DNA of 24,977 nucleotides. It comes from Gracilariopsis chorda (taxonomy: Eukaryota > Rhodophyta > Florideophyceae > Gracilariales > Gracilariaceae). The stretch spans positions 1 to 24,977 of the forward strand of contig NBIV01000517.1 in the NCBI GenBank assembly GCA_003194525.1, written 5' to 3'. This document shows positions 1-9,183 of the stretch, piece after piece. The notes beneath the pieces were generated by a model. That model saw only the letters and a list, made by a program, of their open reading frames with translations. It ran no database searches and had not been told where the DNA came from. The translations under genes and the position numbers were made by a program. The stretch's first letter is position 1; each line of letters opens with the position of its first letter.

Positions 1-253
1 AGTGCTGACCCATTCGTAGCATGTATAGTGTATCAGTTCCCCCCCCCACCCCCCCCTTTCAAAGATCCCCCAGCCGGAAACCGACAAACCACCATTCGAG
101 TTATAAACTGGTACATGTGCAGTTTCGCGCGCAAAAGACTGCCATAACAAGTGCAGCACATGGCTCAATGGGAACCATGTGCTGCACTACTAGAACCACC
201 CCCACCCCCCCCCGCCCTTAAAAAAAACCAACAGCCCTAACTCCCCAGAGCGA
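1..253. other. Flank downstream of the CONSTANS-like gene, no gene
   Basis: No convincing coding region. It holds interrupted poly-C runs at about 39-56 and 203-213 and a perfect inverted repeat at 150-188. On the minus strand this is the 3' flank of the gene ending at 254. Confidence 0.5.
150..188. repeat. Perfect 14-bp inverted repeat (hairpin)
   Basis: Arms AGTGCAGCACATGG (150-163) and CCATGTGCTGCACT (175-188) are exact reverse complements around an 11-nt loop. On the minus strand the hairpin lies 66-104 nt after the stop codon of the CONSTANS-like gene, so it would fall in that gene's 3' UTR if transcription runs this far. Its role is unknown: an mRNA 3' structure, a small-RNA precursor or a mobile-element remnant are all possible. 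Confidence 0.8.
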
Positions 254-1053
254 TCAAACCTTCTCGATGGTTGGCACAAGTCCTGCTTCAATGGCCTTCC
301 GTCCAACAAATCGTCCCTTCACTCTTGGGCGACTGTCCGCCAGTTGCTTTCTACAAGCGTAGCACTCGTTTGCGGAAGCTTCTGTTCGCTCTCTTGTTAC
401 GGAAACGTTCCAAAGCGGCCAGACGGTGCCTCTTTCTCTTGAGCATGAATCTCGCTGTCGTCTGTAGAACTAGCCCACTTTGTGTTGGTACAACGGGCTC
501 TGCACTGGAGGTGGTTGGGGTTGAAGAGCGGGCATGTTGGGCACGACAGCGGAAAAGTCAAAGCTGCTGGTTGGTGGTCTGCTTCGTCTGCCAGGCTGTT
601 GGGCACTTGATGCAGGCCGCTCCACACGTCGAGCTGCGGCACCATGGCGTCAAGCGAAAGACCGGAACTTTGCAGAAGGGTTTCTGCTTCTTTCTTGACG
701 TAGGCGCCGGCCATGCTGGTGAGGTGATCATCGTTGGGTTGCGGCACAATGCTGTCGAGGAGGTCATCGACGCTGAAGGCGTTGGAGGATACACCGGGGG
801 GAAGGATGCTGATGAGATTGTCTGTTTCGGCTGAGGGAAGGGTGGATGACTCGGAATGGTCGAGGAGGGTGTCGGTGGAGGGGGCTATTGGGGAAAACGA
901 ATTGTTGTGGATGGGGATGCGGGAGTGGCGACGGGAGAGCTTGTTCGCCGAGTGAATGGAATGGTCGCAGATGGTGCACAGGTATGCTGAATCGGCTTGG
1001 CAATAGACGGAGGCGTCGATGGTACGGCAGGAAGCACAGAGGGTGGTGGACAT
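254..1053 (-). CDS. CONSTANS-like B-box/CCT transcription regulator, reading frame broken twice
   Basis: The ATG at 1053 opens a 218-codon frame running to a stop at 397. Residues 6-43 form a plant-type B-box zinc finger: C6, C9, C18, D21, C26, C29, D30, H34 and H43 fit the C-x2-C-x8-C-x2-D-x4-C-x2-C-D-x3-H-x8-H pattern, and the HSANKLSRRH end is typical. The middle is acidic and Ser/Asn-rich, as in activation regions. A CCT domain (nuclear targeting and DNA or NF-Y binding in this family) follows but is split. Its first half, HRLAALERFRNKR, is in the next frame at about 428-363. Its second half, YACRKQLADSRPRVKGRF, is in the third frame from 361 to the stop at 254. One B-box plus a C-terminal CCT matches the CONSTANS-like architecture. 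The second break sits where the family has V-R-Y and only one base lies between the Val and Tyr codons, so an intron cannot explain it. The gene is therefore either a young pseudogene or carries assembly indels. Longer frames starting upstream are proline-rich leader read-through. Confidence 0.8.
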
Positions 1054-1065
1054 GATTGGGAAAAC

Positions 1066-1365
1066 GGGGGGGGGGGGGGGAGGGAAGAGGGGGGACGGAA
1101 AAAGGGAGGAATCAAGAAGAAGCGTCCAGCGTCGGGGAGGGAAAGCGATGGATGAGGAGCGGAGGAGGACGAAAGGGTTAAATAGGGGGGGGGGGGGGAA
1201 GGGAGAATAAAGGCTCGAGCGGTGAGCTCGGGGGGTTTGTTGGGTGAAAAGGGGGGGAATCGTCGAAAGCAGGTCAGTATGAGGGTTTTGGTGACTCGTG
1301 TAACGCCAGTGTCCCATGCGTCAAATCTACCGGTAGCGAAAGCAGCGCGGGTGGGGGGGGGGGGG
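1066..1365. repeat. Poly-G (poly-C on the gene strand) tracts in leader and promoter
   Basis: Uninterrupted G runs lie at 1066-1080 (15), 1185-1198 (14) and 1353-1365 (13). The first begins 13 bp upstream of the CONSTANS-like start codon, so a transcript would carry C15 just before the ATG. Such runs can form G-quadruplexes on the plus strand and are prone to slippage and sequencing error. Confidence 0.85.
1178..1184 (-). promoter_or_regulatory. Possible TATA box of the CONSTANS-like gene
   Basis: The minus strand reads TATTTAA about 125 bp upstream of the ATG at 1053. The first Cys-module gene has a TATA-like element at a similar distance from its start (10579). Inference from position and sequence only. 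Confidence 0.35.
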
Positions 1366-1466
1366 AGTGGCACGGGTGGAAATGCACTGGTTGCAGGCGG
1401 GGCTGCCACTGCGCGCAGAGCGGCTGTGGTTTCAATTCAGCGTGGATGCTGACGGCCACAGCGCGC

Positions 1467-1492
1467 ATAAATATCTTCGGGCAGCAGCCAAT
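1467..1492. promoter_or_regulatory. AT-rich TATA-like and CCAAT motifs in a GC-rich island
   Basis: CATAAATATC (1467-1476) and CCAAT (1488-1492) stand out in a very GC-rich block (about 1330-1760) upstream of the minus-strand gene. A similar CCAAT and TATAAAT pairing occurs at 9184-9273 upstream of the other minus-strand gene. Direction of use is uncertain. Confidence 0.3.
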
Positions 1493-1789
1493 GGGGGGGC
1501 GGCGGGGGCCGACAGTGGCAGCACGGTTGGCTGCCGGCACGGCGGCGCGTTAGCACGTGCCGCTCGCGAAATGCGCTTTTGCGCTTGTTTCTGGCGGCCG
1601 TCTCGCGAGCGCTTTCTGCCAGCGCGTCGAATTGGCGAGGCGGCGGCTGCAGATGCAAGATATTTTGGCAGATCGGCGCGCTTGGCGCGTGCCGGCGCTG
1701 CGGCCCGCACATGACGCCGCGGCGCAGGATTATGTCTGTGGCTGAGCCGCTCTCGCGCCGCCAACGAGCCCCAGTCGGAAGCTCAAACG

Positions 1790-2960
1790 GCGGTATCCTC
1801 CCTTGTTTGTCCTTGTTCCACCCCCCGTTCGCCTTTACGAAGGGTTGTTCAGCTATCCTAACTACCCGTCCTTGTGATGTCAGATCAGCAAATCAGGAAA
1901 GCCATTGGTCGTCTTGTACACTAAGCGCGTCGGCTCAGTAGCGCCGGCTTGCTCTATTCCGTCATACCAGGTGCCATCCATTGCACGCCTCACGTTCCTA
2001 TCTCCATCTACCAACCGTCCTCAACCGCCGCTTTCGCCCAATACTCCAACCTCACCACATAGCTTGCAACCTACTCATTGCCCATACGCGCCGTTCCGTG
2101 CCGTGAAAAGTCAACTCCAACCCCGCACCAGTTAGCAGCACTTGCCATTCTCCGGTAAAACCATGCAACCATGCTGTATGCACTCAGCGTCTACGCCACG
2201 TTCATCTCCAAACACTTCTTCCTTACCCGTTTCTCTACATCTCTCAACGCAATACTCCCCATCCTTCCAGCGCTATGCTGCACTTTTCTGCTACGAGCTA
2301 TTCCTACGCTTTCGCCAAGACTTTTCACCCAGAACGTCAACACGCTGCCGTCGCCGAAACCCACCCCGCAAACATCCGCAGCTCACACAACAAACGCAGC
2401 AATTCTCCCGATGCATCGATATGTAACTCTCTACTTTCATTGCAACAGTACCTACAACTAAAACTCCTTTCTCTTGCTCCACTCACCGCTTTCTACGAAA
2501 CGCAATTATACATTTCAACAACACCGCTGCGTACGGCCACTTATGTACGGCTAGCTGCGTACGGCCGCTTGCGTGCGGCTAGCTGCGTACGGCGCTTGCG
2601 TGCGCCAGCTACGTACAGCTTTCCCACCCCCTCCCCCCCCCTTAGCTGTCCCGTTCAGGCAACAACACAGCCCTAGCTAGTATCAGCGCTGCAACAAAAC
2701 TTACACCGCCGCTTCGGCACATTCTCCAATGTATACCGTTCAAAGCCGCGTTCACTCCTCAGCTGTACGTAGTTAGCACCCTTTCGTTCTCAACAACTCA
2801 ATCAGTCATGATTTGCACGAAACTCTCCGCTGTTCGTACCTCCTCTCGTTCATTCTGAGGTCACGCAACGCTCAACCGAACCCATGTGCCACAAAACATT
2901 TACCATTGCCGCAAACCTTGTGTGCCACCCGCTTCACCTCCGCGCCCTCGTCCTCATCCA
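1790..2960. other. C-rich, G-poor stretch without a convincing gene
   Basis: The plus strand is strongly enriched in C and poor in G for over 1 kb. Several overlapping short frames are open on the plus strand, but their products are low-complexity Pro/Thr/Ser/His strings with no recognisable domain. It could be a noncoding transcript or a long leader. It contains the tandem repeat at 2529-2620. Confidence 0.4.
2529..2620. repeat. 28-bp tandem repeat, about 3.3 copies
   Basis: Two 28-bp units (2529-2556, 2557-2584), one 26-bp unit (2585-2610) and a 10-bp partial unit. Each full unit begins with GCGTACGGC and ends in AGCT. The GTACG core is partly palindromic. Confidence 0.85.
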
Positions 2961-3937
2961 CGTAAGATTATACGTAGCTTCATGAACCTGCATAGTCACA
3001 CAAAACTCTTCAAACAAGAAGCGCTTTTCGGAGTAACTTCGTCATGCGTACACGCAAACACGCCTCGCAAACACATGCGCCTTGCGAGCATCGCTGCTTT
3101 TGGTTTCTCGCCCGTACAGGAGTAGAAAGCGTTTCCGAGTTTCGACACTCGCAGCCCCAATTCTTTCATACACTTTCAAACTGCAGCATGACACAATTGT
3201 ATAATCGGCATATCGAACTTTGATGTCGTGTAGGCTCGTATGTATTTCCACGTCACCGGCCAGTTGCGCAACTCGTAGTTACCTTCTGCAATGAAACGCC
3301 AGAGACACTCAAACTCATCAAGGGTTACTATTCACGTTGAGAATACACAGAAAAATATCTGCGCGACGTGGTCCTGTTTCAGGCATTAAGGGAGCTGTTA
3401 CCATAGCGCTCGCTTGAGAAGGAAACGCTTTCCACTCACAAGACGGAAGGACGAGAAAGAACACTTTTTCGATACACTGGACGGATGGACTGTCGTTTTC
3501 AACGGAGTGCGGTTTACCTTTATATTTGTCGAAGTCGCTCGCAATTACTAGCGCGTACAGTCCGGGAAAAAATGCTTGCTGCTACTGCTGCTGCTTCCAA
3601 TTGTTGGGTGTAACTCCTACTATGGTATATCGTGCACAACTTGAAGCAAATTAAGATGGACACTCTGCTGGAAAGCGCTGTTGCCCAAAGTCATTATTCT
3701 TCGTGATGAATCCAATCTTGAAGCCGAATTGCGGATTCAGTCATGCGGTATGATGGCTCATGCCCGAAGAGCGAACTTCCGGCAAGTGGCTATTTCAAAG
3801 GAGTACTCTTCAGACTTATATTTCCATGGTCCGACACGCTGTCAGACGCGGAAGACACAAGCACTCTACTGAGGATGCGGCCTGTAGTAAAGTGTCTACA
3901 CGTTGTCGAAACGATGATCGTTTTGATATATTAAAAT
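2961..3937. other. Intergenic, nothing recognised
   Basis: Short overlapping frames on both strands only, with no domain, RNA or clear repeat apart from a short CTG-type run near 3580. Confidence 0.4.
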
Positions 3938-4082
3938 ACGAAGGTGCAGGCAGTGGCGAAACAAGTTCCTTGGTTTCCTGCGGAAAGAGGAGTATCTCTA
4001 GACGATACTTCCACCATAATGCAGCAATTAAGCATTCAGAGCCCATAATAAACAACAACAACAACAAAAAACGAAGGTGCAG
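3938..4082 (+). mobile_element. SINE-like element with 12-bp target-site duplication
   Basis: The direct repeat ACGAAGGTGCAG occurs at 3938-3949 and 4071-4082. Between them is a 121-bp insert (3950-4070) ending in an (AAC)n tail plus A5, the hallmark of target-primed reverse transcription. The tail sets the orientation as plus. The 5' end (GCAGTGGCGAAACAAG) vaguely recalls a Pol III box A, but no clear box B is visible, so the source RNA is unknown. A second, 5'-truncated copy lies at 4338-4393. Confidence 0.75.
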
Positions 4083-4099
4083 AGGTGTCAGTACGGATG

Positions 4100-4500
4100 C
4101 TATAAGAACGTCATCATGATGTGATTGTTCGTTCTTTCGGCTTCGATGGCCTAACTCTCTGAAAAGCAAATCTCTGCCTCAAAGGCCAATTTCTCGAGGC
4201 AGACCAAGTTGCCGATCCAGTTTGCTATCTTCTGGTTCGTATCAGCAAAAAGGTCTGCACTCCACGACGGGCGGATTGAAGCATCGTGTCCAAAGCGGGG
4301 CAGTGGTGTGTCCTGCGCAATCCCACAGCGCAGTGTTGTTGTTGTTGTTGTTTACTATGGGCCCCCAATGCTTAATTACGGCATTGTGGGTAAGCGCAGT
4401 GTTAATCAAGCAAAAAGCTTGGCACCGCAGCTCCAGAGATGAGCTGCGACCGCTTCAACTTCAATCCATTTCGCCTGGACACGTTTAAAGATATGCTGAG
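4100..4500. repeat. Diverged repeat, copy 1 (sister at about 5045-5395)
   Basis: Similar blocks occur in the same order in both copies: a CATCATGAT start, AAGGCCAA, AGGCAGA, CCACGACGGG, TTGGCACCGCAGCTCCAG and CATTTCGCCTGGAC. A frame crossing the end conserves FNF-(N/D)-PFRLD in both, so the repeat may derive from a transposon gene, but I do not recognise the family. Copy 1 carries a nested SINE-like insertion at 4328-4403. Confidence 0.65.
4328..4403 (-). mobile_element. 5'-truncated SINE-like copy nested in the repeat
   Basis: The direct repeat GCGCAGTGTT at 4328-4337 and 4394-4403 brackets 56 bp (4338-4393). Its reverse complement matches the 3' half of the element at 3950-4070, including ATTAAGCATT, GGGCCCATA-like sequence and the (AAC)n tail. 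The sister repeat at 5045-5395 lacks the insert. Truncation at the 5' end fits LINE-driven insertion. Confidence 0.75.
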
Positions 4501-5044
4501 TAGTCGTTGGTTGCTTGGTTATGAGCGCGAGCTACATATTCGAAGGCGTCGTAGATGTCCTTGTCAAAGAACATCCCTCTCTCTGTATTTCAACACCTTA
4601 AAACGGTGGGTTTTCAACTGTATCGCTGTGATTCAAGTCTTAGCGTTCTTTTAGAGACGGGAAAACCTGCACGCCTGGGTCATGTGGTTGTTGTGGATGT
4701 CCCTAGACGCTAGACATGTTGAAATTCGAAGTCTCGTATTAAGATGCGGGCGTATCCGCAGTACCGTGTATCTACGGACCGCCTGACCCGCTGCACCATC
4801 CCTTTTCGCTCTTCGTTAAGACTGCTAACCCTTACGTGGTGTTCTGCGTGAGCTCTGAAGAAGGCACCAGTGCTTGAGTTTTTTGTATCAAGTAGCTCTA
4901 GCCTTATTAGCTGAATGAGTGATGTGGACAACTATTGCTTGACATCATGTCTGTTGGTGTAGAGGGGAGCAAGCTTTTTTAATAATAAAACAATTAAAAA
5001 AAACTTAATCGTGCGATGGAACAGCTCTTGAGAACGTGACAGCG
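4501..5044. other. Intergenic, nothing recognised
   Basis: A short plus frame continues from the copy 1 repeat (SSRWLLGYERELHIRRRRR region, to about 4654) but has no recognised domain. An A-rich patch lies at about 4978-5005. Confidence 0.35.
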
Positions 5045-5395
5045 AGTTCATCATGATCACGAGTGATATCGAATTGATGATATCTTGCTGACGGTGGCTT
5101 CGACCACCGTCCAGATTTCTAAGAAGCTAGTCTCAACCGCGAAGGCCAAGTTCTCAAGGCAGATCAAGTTAGGGATCTTCTTCGCTTCCTCCTAATTCGC
5201 ATCAACAGCAAGGTAGGTACACCACGACGGGGGGATTAATACATTGTGCCCCAAGCGCGGGCCACCGGCGGTTCCCACGTAAAAATCTGTCAGCGCATTA
5301 GCAATCCAGCAAACAGCGACTTGGCACCGCAGCTCCAGGACTGAGCTACGAAAGTTTCAACTTTGACCCATTTCGCCTGGACGAGATTAACGACA
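5045..5395. repeat. Diverged repeat, copy 2, with empty insertion site
   Basis: Same block order as 4100-4500 without the 56-bp insertion: CAGCGCATTAGCAATCCAGC here corresponds to the duplicated target in copy 1. It abuts the LINE tail starting at about 5413. Confidence 0.65.
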
Positions 5396-5412
5396 TCCGT
5401 GTCGAACCGGTT

Positions 5413-6150
5413 ATGTGTGTGTGTGTGTTTATATGAGCTCGTGTCTCTAATTCCGAGATTACGGCAGGGGTTCCATTGAGAAGAACCCTCTCTCTCTAGA
5501 TAAACCAGCAGCTTTTCTGGCCATGCCTTACTATTGATTCGGCGTCAGAACCTGCCTCTCTCGGAGAGGTGGGAGCTCTCGACGCCGAGACGTCGCTCTT
5601 CGGCGGCATCTAAGAACGAAATGGTCTACACTATTAAGTATGTTGAGCCCACATCCGAGCAGGCAGAAAATTTTCCTGTTGTGTAGAAACGTAGAGACTG
5701 GATGTAGCGTCGGAACGCGGCCGGTAAATACTTGCGACAGGGCCGTATGTGCTCTCCTTAGAGTCACTACATTTGACAGCGACTCTGGGACCTCGCTTAT
5801 TGGCTCTGCGCTACTGAGACGGACGCGAGTTCTCTGCTTCACTTCCAGAAAGTCGATCTCTTTTGGAGTTGCTGCGCAATGGGGAGACCAAGGCTTTTCT
5901 TTGCAAATTCGTCGGCGGCCTCTTTTTGTGGTAACCCGCAGTGTCCTGGTACCCAAGCAATTTGGCATTGACAATGAACCGGTTATGTTTAGGGTGCCAA
6001 GTGACGATGTGCTATGACCTGCCAAGAATCGATATGATGGTTGAGCAAATCTGTGCGTGCGTCATTGATGGTGCACCTGTTTAACTTCTCTCCAGCAATA
6101 GTTGTGGTAGCAAGCCGTTGTGTGGTACAGTAGCAAAGCATTCATGTCCC
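5413..6150 (-). mobile_element. LINE 3' end: RNase H remnant, C-terminal Cys/His region, (CA)n tail
   Basis: Read on the minus strand, the translation gives AWVPGHCGLPQKEAADEFAK at about 5960-5900, the end of the RNase H domain found in many LINE ORF2 proteins (consensus W-x-PGHxG-x-x-GNExAD). It is followed by DFLEVKQRTRVR and by the C-terminal block TLHP..CG..NSVDHFVLRC, typical of LINE ORF2 C-termini. The frames are joined by shifts, so the copy is dead. The 3' UTR ends GAGCTCATATAAACACACAC. No reverse transcriptase is present, so the copy is 5'-truncated; its left limit is approximate. Related copies are at 18590, 20778, 23590 and 24618. Confidence 0.75.
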
Positions 6151-7068
6151 AAGGGTATGGCCGGAGCTAGTGTCGGCATTCCTTGATAGAGAAGGCTTCT
6201 TTATGTAGAAGCCTTACTGTGCTCTGGGTACGAAGGTACATGGCCCAAAAAGGACAACAACAGTTACAACATGTATTGTCGGGTAGGGTATTGGAGTAGT
6301 TAAAGAGAGAAGTTTTAGGTAAGAATGCCTTCACTTTCTCAGAATTACTACGAACATGCAGAACTGTACATGCATGCATGCATGTATTGAGAAAGAAGGT
6401 ATTGGCATCAGGGAAGGGACAGATCACGCGCACAAAGTGCCCTTTTATCCCATGATGCTGTAGACGAGCACTTTGCTTACGCCGAGAAAGAGCGAGCATA
6501 GCACCCCACGCGTATTCACCCTTCGTAGACATCTAGATAATGTAAAAGTGTTCTGCTTGTTTTGCTGTGCCGACTTTTCGTGAACAGGAAAGCAAAATGG
6601 ACCAGCGATCGAGTCTGCTTTCGAGAGCTTGGCATTTGGATCAGAGCGAGACTCCAGACTATGGAGCCCCTCTGTCTTGAGTCCAGACAGAGCCCAACCC
6701 AGGAGTCGACATACCTCATGTCACATGGGATACCTACCCTTTAATCGCTCCCGGGAGAGCGGACAGGACACAAAATGCACGGACAGGAAGGATCATTGAT
6801 TGGTCAGAGACAGATGAATTTCTTGGCCTTTGCAAAGGGCAAGCTTTATGTCAAGTTGCTTTAAACGCTTTTCCCCTTCATCGGCGATGAGGCACTTTAT
6901 AAATGCAATCATGATAATCGTGATGATCACTATCATGATGCAGTTGGAGATACAATCATCATCAACATACCAAGAGAGTTGCTTCCAGTGGAAGTTCTAA
7001 CCCTGGTATCCCTTTCTGGCGTTTGAAGAAATATGCTATATAATTCGTCTTGACTTCATACAGCAAGC
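6151..7068. other. Intergenic, nothing recognised
   Basis: Short frames on both strands without recognisable domains. There is a small 8-bp hairpin (CTCTGTCT/AGACAGAG) at 6670-6692 and an imperfect CATGATA/TATCATG inverted repeat near 6908-6936. Confidence 0.4.
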
Positions 7069-7188
7069 ACATTCGGCCACACCAAGACGCCATACGCCGC
7101 AACCCATCTCGCACTGCGAAGCTAAGTCGCTTTGGGCCGGGCTAGTACTGACATGAGGGATCGGTCTGGAATCCCCGGTGTCGAATGT
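7069..7188 (+). rRNA. 5S ribosomal RNA gene
   Basis: The 120-nt segment has the 5S layout. Helix I forms between ACATTCGG (7069-7076) and TCGAATGT (7181-7188), 8 pairs with one G-U. GAAGCTAAG matches the internal box A region, and GGGCCGGGCTAGTACT, GGATCGGTCTGGAAT and CCCCGGTG follow in the right order. A five-T run at 7188-7192 is a normal RNA polymerase III terminator. The length and intact helix argue for a real gene rather than a relic. It stands alone here, not in a 5S tandem array. A 5S-derived SINE is the main alternative. A degraded relative lies at 15411-15530. Confidence 0.82.
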
Positions 7189-7192
7189 TTTT
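7188..7192 (+). terminator. RNA polymerase III T-run terminator of the 5S gene
   Basis: Five T residues directly at the 3' end of helix I. Confidence 0.7.
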
Positions 7193-7220
7193 GCCAATTT
7201 GCCAAAATCTGTAGCACAGG

Positions 7221-7274
7221 CGCGACGACCTGCGGAAAAGGCCCGCGGTTCGAACCCGCCCAGGTGTTGTCGCG
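7221..7274 (+). other. tRNA T-arm-like hairpin with consensus box B
   Basis: GGTTCGAACCC (7247-7257) is a perfect Pol III box B/T-loop, held in a short GCGG/CCGC stem. An outer stem pairs CGCGACG (7221-7227) with TGTCGCG (7268-7274, one G-U) and CCTG with CAGG. There is no room for D and anticodon arms, so this is not a normal tRNA. It may be a tRNA-derived fragment, a SINE head or a promoter part. Confidence 0.5.
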
Positions 7275-8049
7275 AGTTACCGTTTGGATACAGCAAGGGT
7301 GTGGTCACGAGTAGATAGGTTACTGCAGTTCAGTTTTGCCATGGATGCTCTTGACGGTTGTGTATCCCTTGTATTTGATGCGGTTGCATTGGCGCAATGG
7401 AATAGATACAGCTGTTCGATGTTGATCATGAACCTTCATGATGCAGGTATGAACACATATCCGCGCCGAGAACACACACACCTATGTATACAAAAAGCTA
7501 GGACACGACACTAGTAGGACACGACACTAGACGCAAGCGGATCAGAAGTAGTGACCAAGCGAAGGCCAAACCAAAAATGGGTAGGTAGAGGGCGCGAGAG
7601 GAGCGATAAAATAACACGTGACTGCTCCCACGACTGTGCTGTACGCGGGCGGAGTAGTGCTGTTTGTGTGATTGATAGACGACGGGTGGGCCAGTCGTCG
7701 GGCCAATTCGGGGAGGAGGAGGGGCGGGGAACGAATGTTGAACGTGGGGCTGTGTCTCGAGACTGGGTGTGAATTGTGTGCAGGAAAGAGGTGTTGAATG
7801 TAATTGAGAGAGCAGTGGAAGAAGACAGCAGAAAGAGCAACACGGCATCAAGTTGCACATGGGACTGAATGTTGAGAGAAAAAACGCATGGTCTTTTACA
7901 AGGTATCTACACGAACGATAAAAAAATACGAACAAGAGTGGATAAGAGAGAGGGTGGTGTGGTATAACAAAGCGACACGAACGGACCATCAGGTGCAACA
8001 ACAACAAACAAAAACCCCAAAGCACGGAAATCAGTACGGCAGCAAGGTT
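7275..8049. other. Intergenic, 3' flank of the next minus-strand gene
   Basis: Long but low-complexity frames on the minus strand (about 7498-8025) give a Leu/Phe/Cys/Ser string with no domain. No confident gene or RNA is seen. Confidence 0.35.
7500..7531. repeat. 16-bp direct tandem duplication
   Basis: AGGACACGACACTAGT followed at once by the same 16 bp with one end mismatch. It lies about 520 bp beyond the stop of the minus-strand gene at 8050-8933. Confidence 0.8.
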
Positions 8050-8933
8050 TCAAGAGCGACCAGCGGCGGAGGAAGCGTCCTTGTACCAAGCACATACAAC
8101 TTCTCGAAGGGCTTCTCGATAGCCTTCTAAAATCTGATTGTGGTACAGACGAGATACCTTTGCTTCTCGTTGTGATGACGTTATATTTGCATCGTCTTTG
8201 AGTTGATTTCTCAACTGAAGTTTTCTCGCTCTGGCGCGATGTTCAACGCACTTCTCAATCTTGGTACAGATGTTGTCAATGTCTGATGATTGGGTTCCGA
8301 AGGCAGACATGATATCTAGCGACATGAGCTGGTGCAAGATCGGCTGGGTACTGGCGTGAATATTTGGGGTTACGGGAGTACCTGGGAGCCTTATTCGCTT
8401 CGTGGAGCGGGTCCTCTTGGAGATTGTTGGGGTGATTGCCGGGGACGACGCGGTGAGAGGGTGGGGTGGGACGTGAGAGGAAATGGCGAGGGTGGAAAGA
8501 GGGTACAGATGTGCGGGGAGGACACAGTATGTTGTAGAGTCGTGCGGGCGGGGGTGCGAGGGGCTATGGGGGGGTGTGTGTGGGCTGGAGAGGCTGGTAT
8601 GGCGGGGCTAAGCGGTGCGCAAAGCGGTGAACGGGCTGGCAAAGGGTATGGTTCGGCTTTGAGGTCGAGCGGATCTGTGGGTAGTGATGAGAGGTTTCGG
8701 GGGAGTTGAAGATCTGGGGCGGGTTCTGCTGCGGGTACGGGGATTAGCGAGGGGGGACACGAATGCGGATGAGGATGAGCGGGTATGTCATCTGCAAGCG
8801 GAGCGATAAATTGTTCGAAGAAAGGGTCTAGGTGGGTGAAGGGGGTGTCTGCGGAGAACAGGGGAGCGATGTAAGGGTCAGTGGCTGACATTGTAAAAGG
8901 TGCTGAAGATTGGTTTGCGTCGCTTGGGTCCAT
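8050..8933 (-). CDS. Unrecognised acidic/proline-rich protein with charged C-terminal helix, one frameshift
   Basis: The ATG at 8933 opens a 180-codon frame to a stop at 8391. It starts with an acidic/aromatic segment (HLDPFFEQFIAPLADDIP) and then becomes Pro/Ser/His-rich. A second frame on the same strand is open from about 8606 to a stop at 8050 and encodes a basic patch (TISKRTRSTKRIRLP) followed by a charged, probably helical region of about 70 residues containing KIEKCVEHRARARKLQLRN and ILEGYREALREVVCAWY. The frames overlap over about 215 bp, so one indel or a small intron there would join them; the G7 run at 8570-8576 is a likely indel site. The product would be near 290 aa. Acidic, proline-rich and basic parts suggest a transcriptional regulator, but no known domain is recognised and that role is a guess. 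Only one of the two frames may be used. Confidence 0.5.
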
Positions 8934-9034
8934 GGGTGCTTTGGAAGACGGCGGCCGTTGGGGCAGTGGCGGGAGAGAAGGCGAGGATGACGAGATGGGC
9001 GGGGCGTGGAGGCGTCGGGGAAGACGGGTGCTAT

Positions 9035-9062
9035 GGGGGGGGGGGGGGGGGGGGGGGGGGGG
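9035..9062. repeat. 28-bp poly-G homopolymer
   Basis: Uninterrupted G28 about 100 bp upstream of the minus-strand start at 8933, so C28 in the presumed leader. It parallels the tracts at 1066-1365 before the other minus-strand gene. Confidence 0.9.
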
Positions 9063-9183
9063 TGTTAAGCGGTGAAGAATGCACGTGTAATCTTATCTAT
9101 CGAGTGGGGCGTGCGCGAATGCTTTGGCATTTCGTGAAGGGCGTGTACAGCAATGGCTGTGCTGTTTGTCGTGTGGCGCTTCT

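Noticed and set aside
271..834. 187-codon plus frame opposite the CONSTANS-like gene
   Set aside because: It begins at a non-ATG codon and is the reverse of the B-box/CCT gene, which has clear domain support.
3950..4070. tRNA-derived SINE head
   Set aside because: A weak box A-like string exists but no convincing box B, so the RNA source is left open.
6562..6744. 60-codon plus frame overlapping a 67-codon minus frame
   Set aside because: Neither has a domain or start context; both are within chance length.
7221..7274. Complete tRNA gene
   Set aside because: The T-arm is perfect but the total is about 54 nt with no D or anticodon arm.
7498..8025. 175-codon minus frame rich in Leu, Phe, Cys and Ser
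   Set aside because: No domain and no coherent membrane topology; lies in the 3' flank of the gene ending at 8050.
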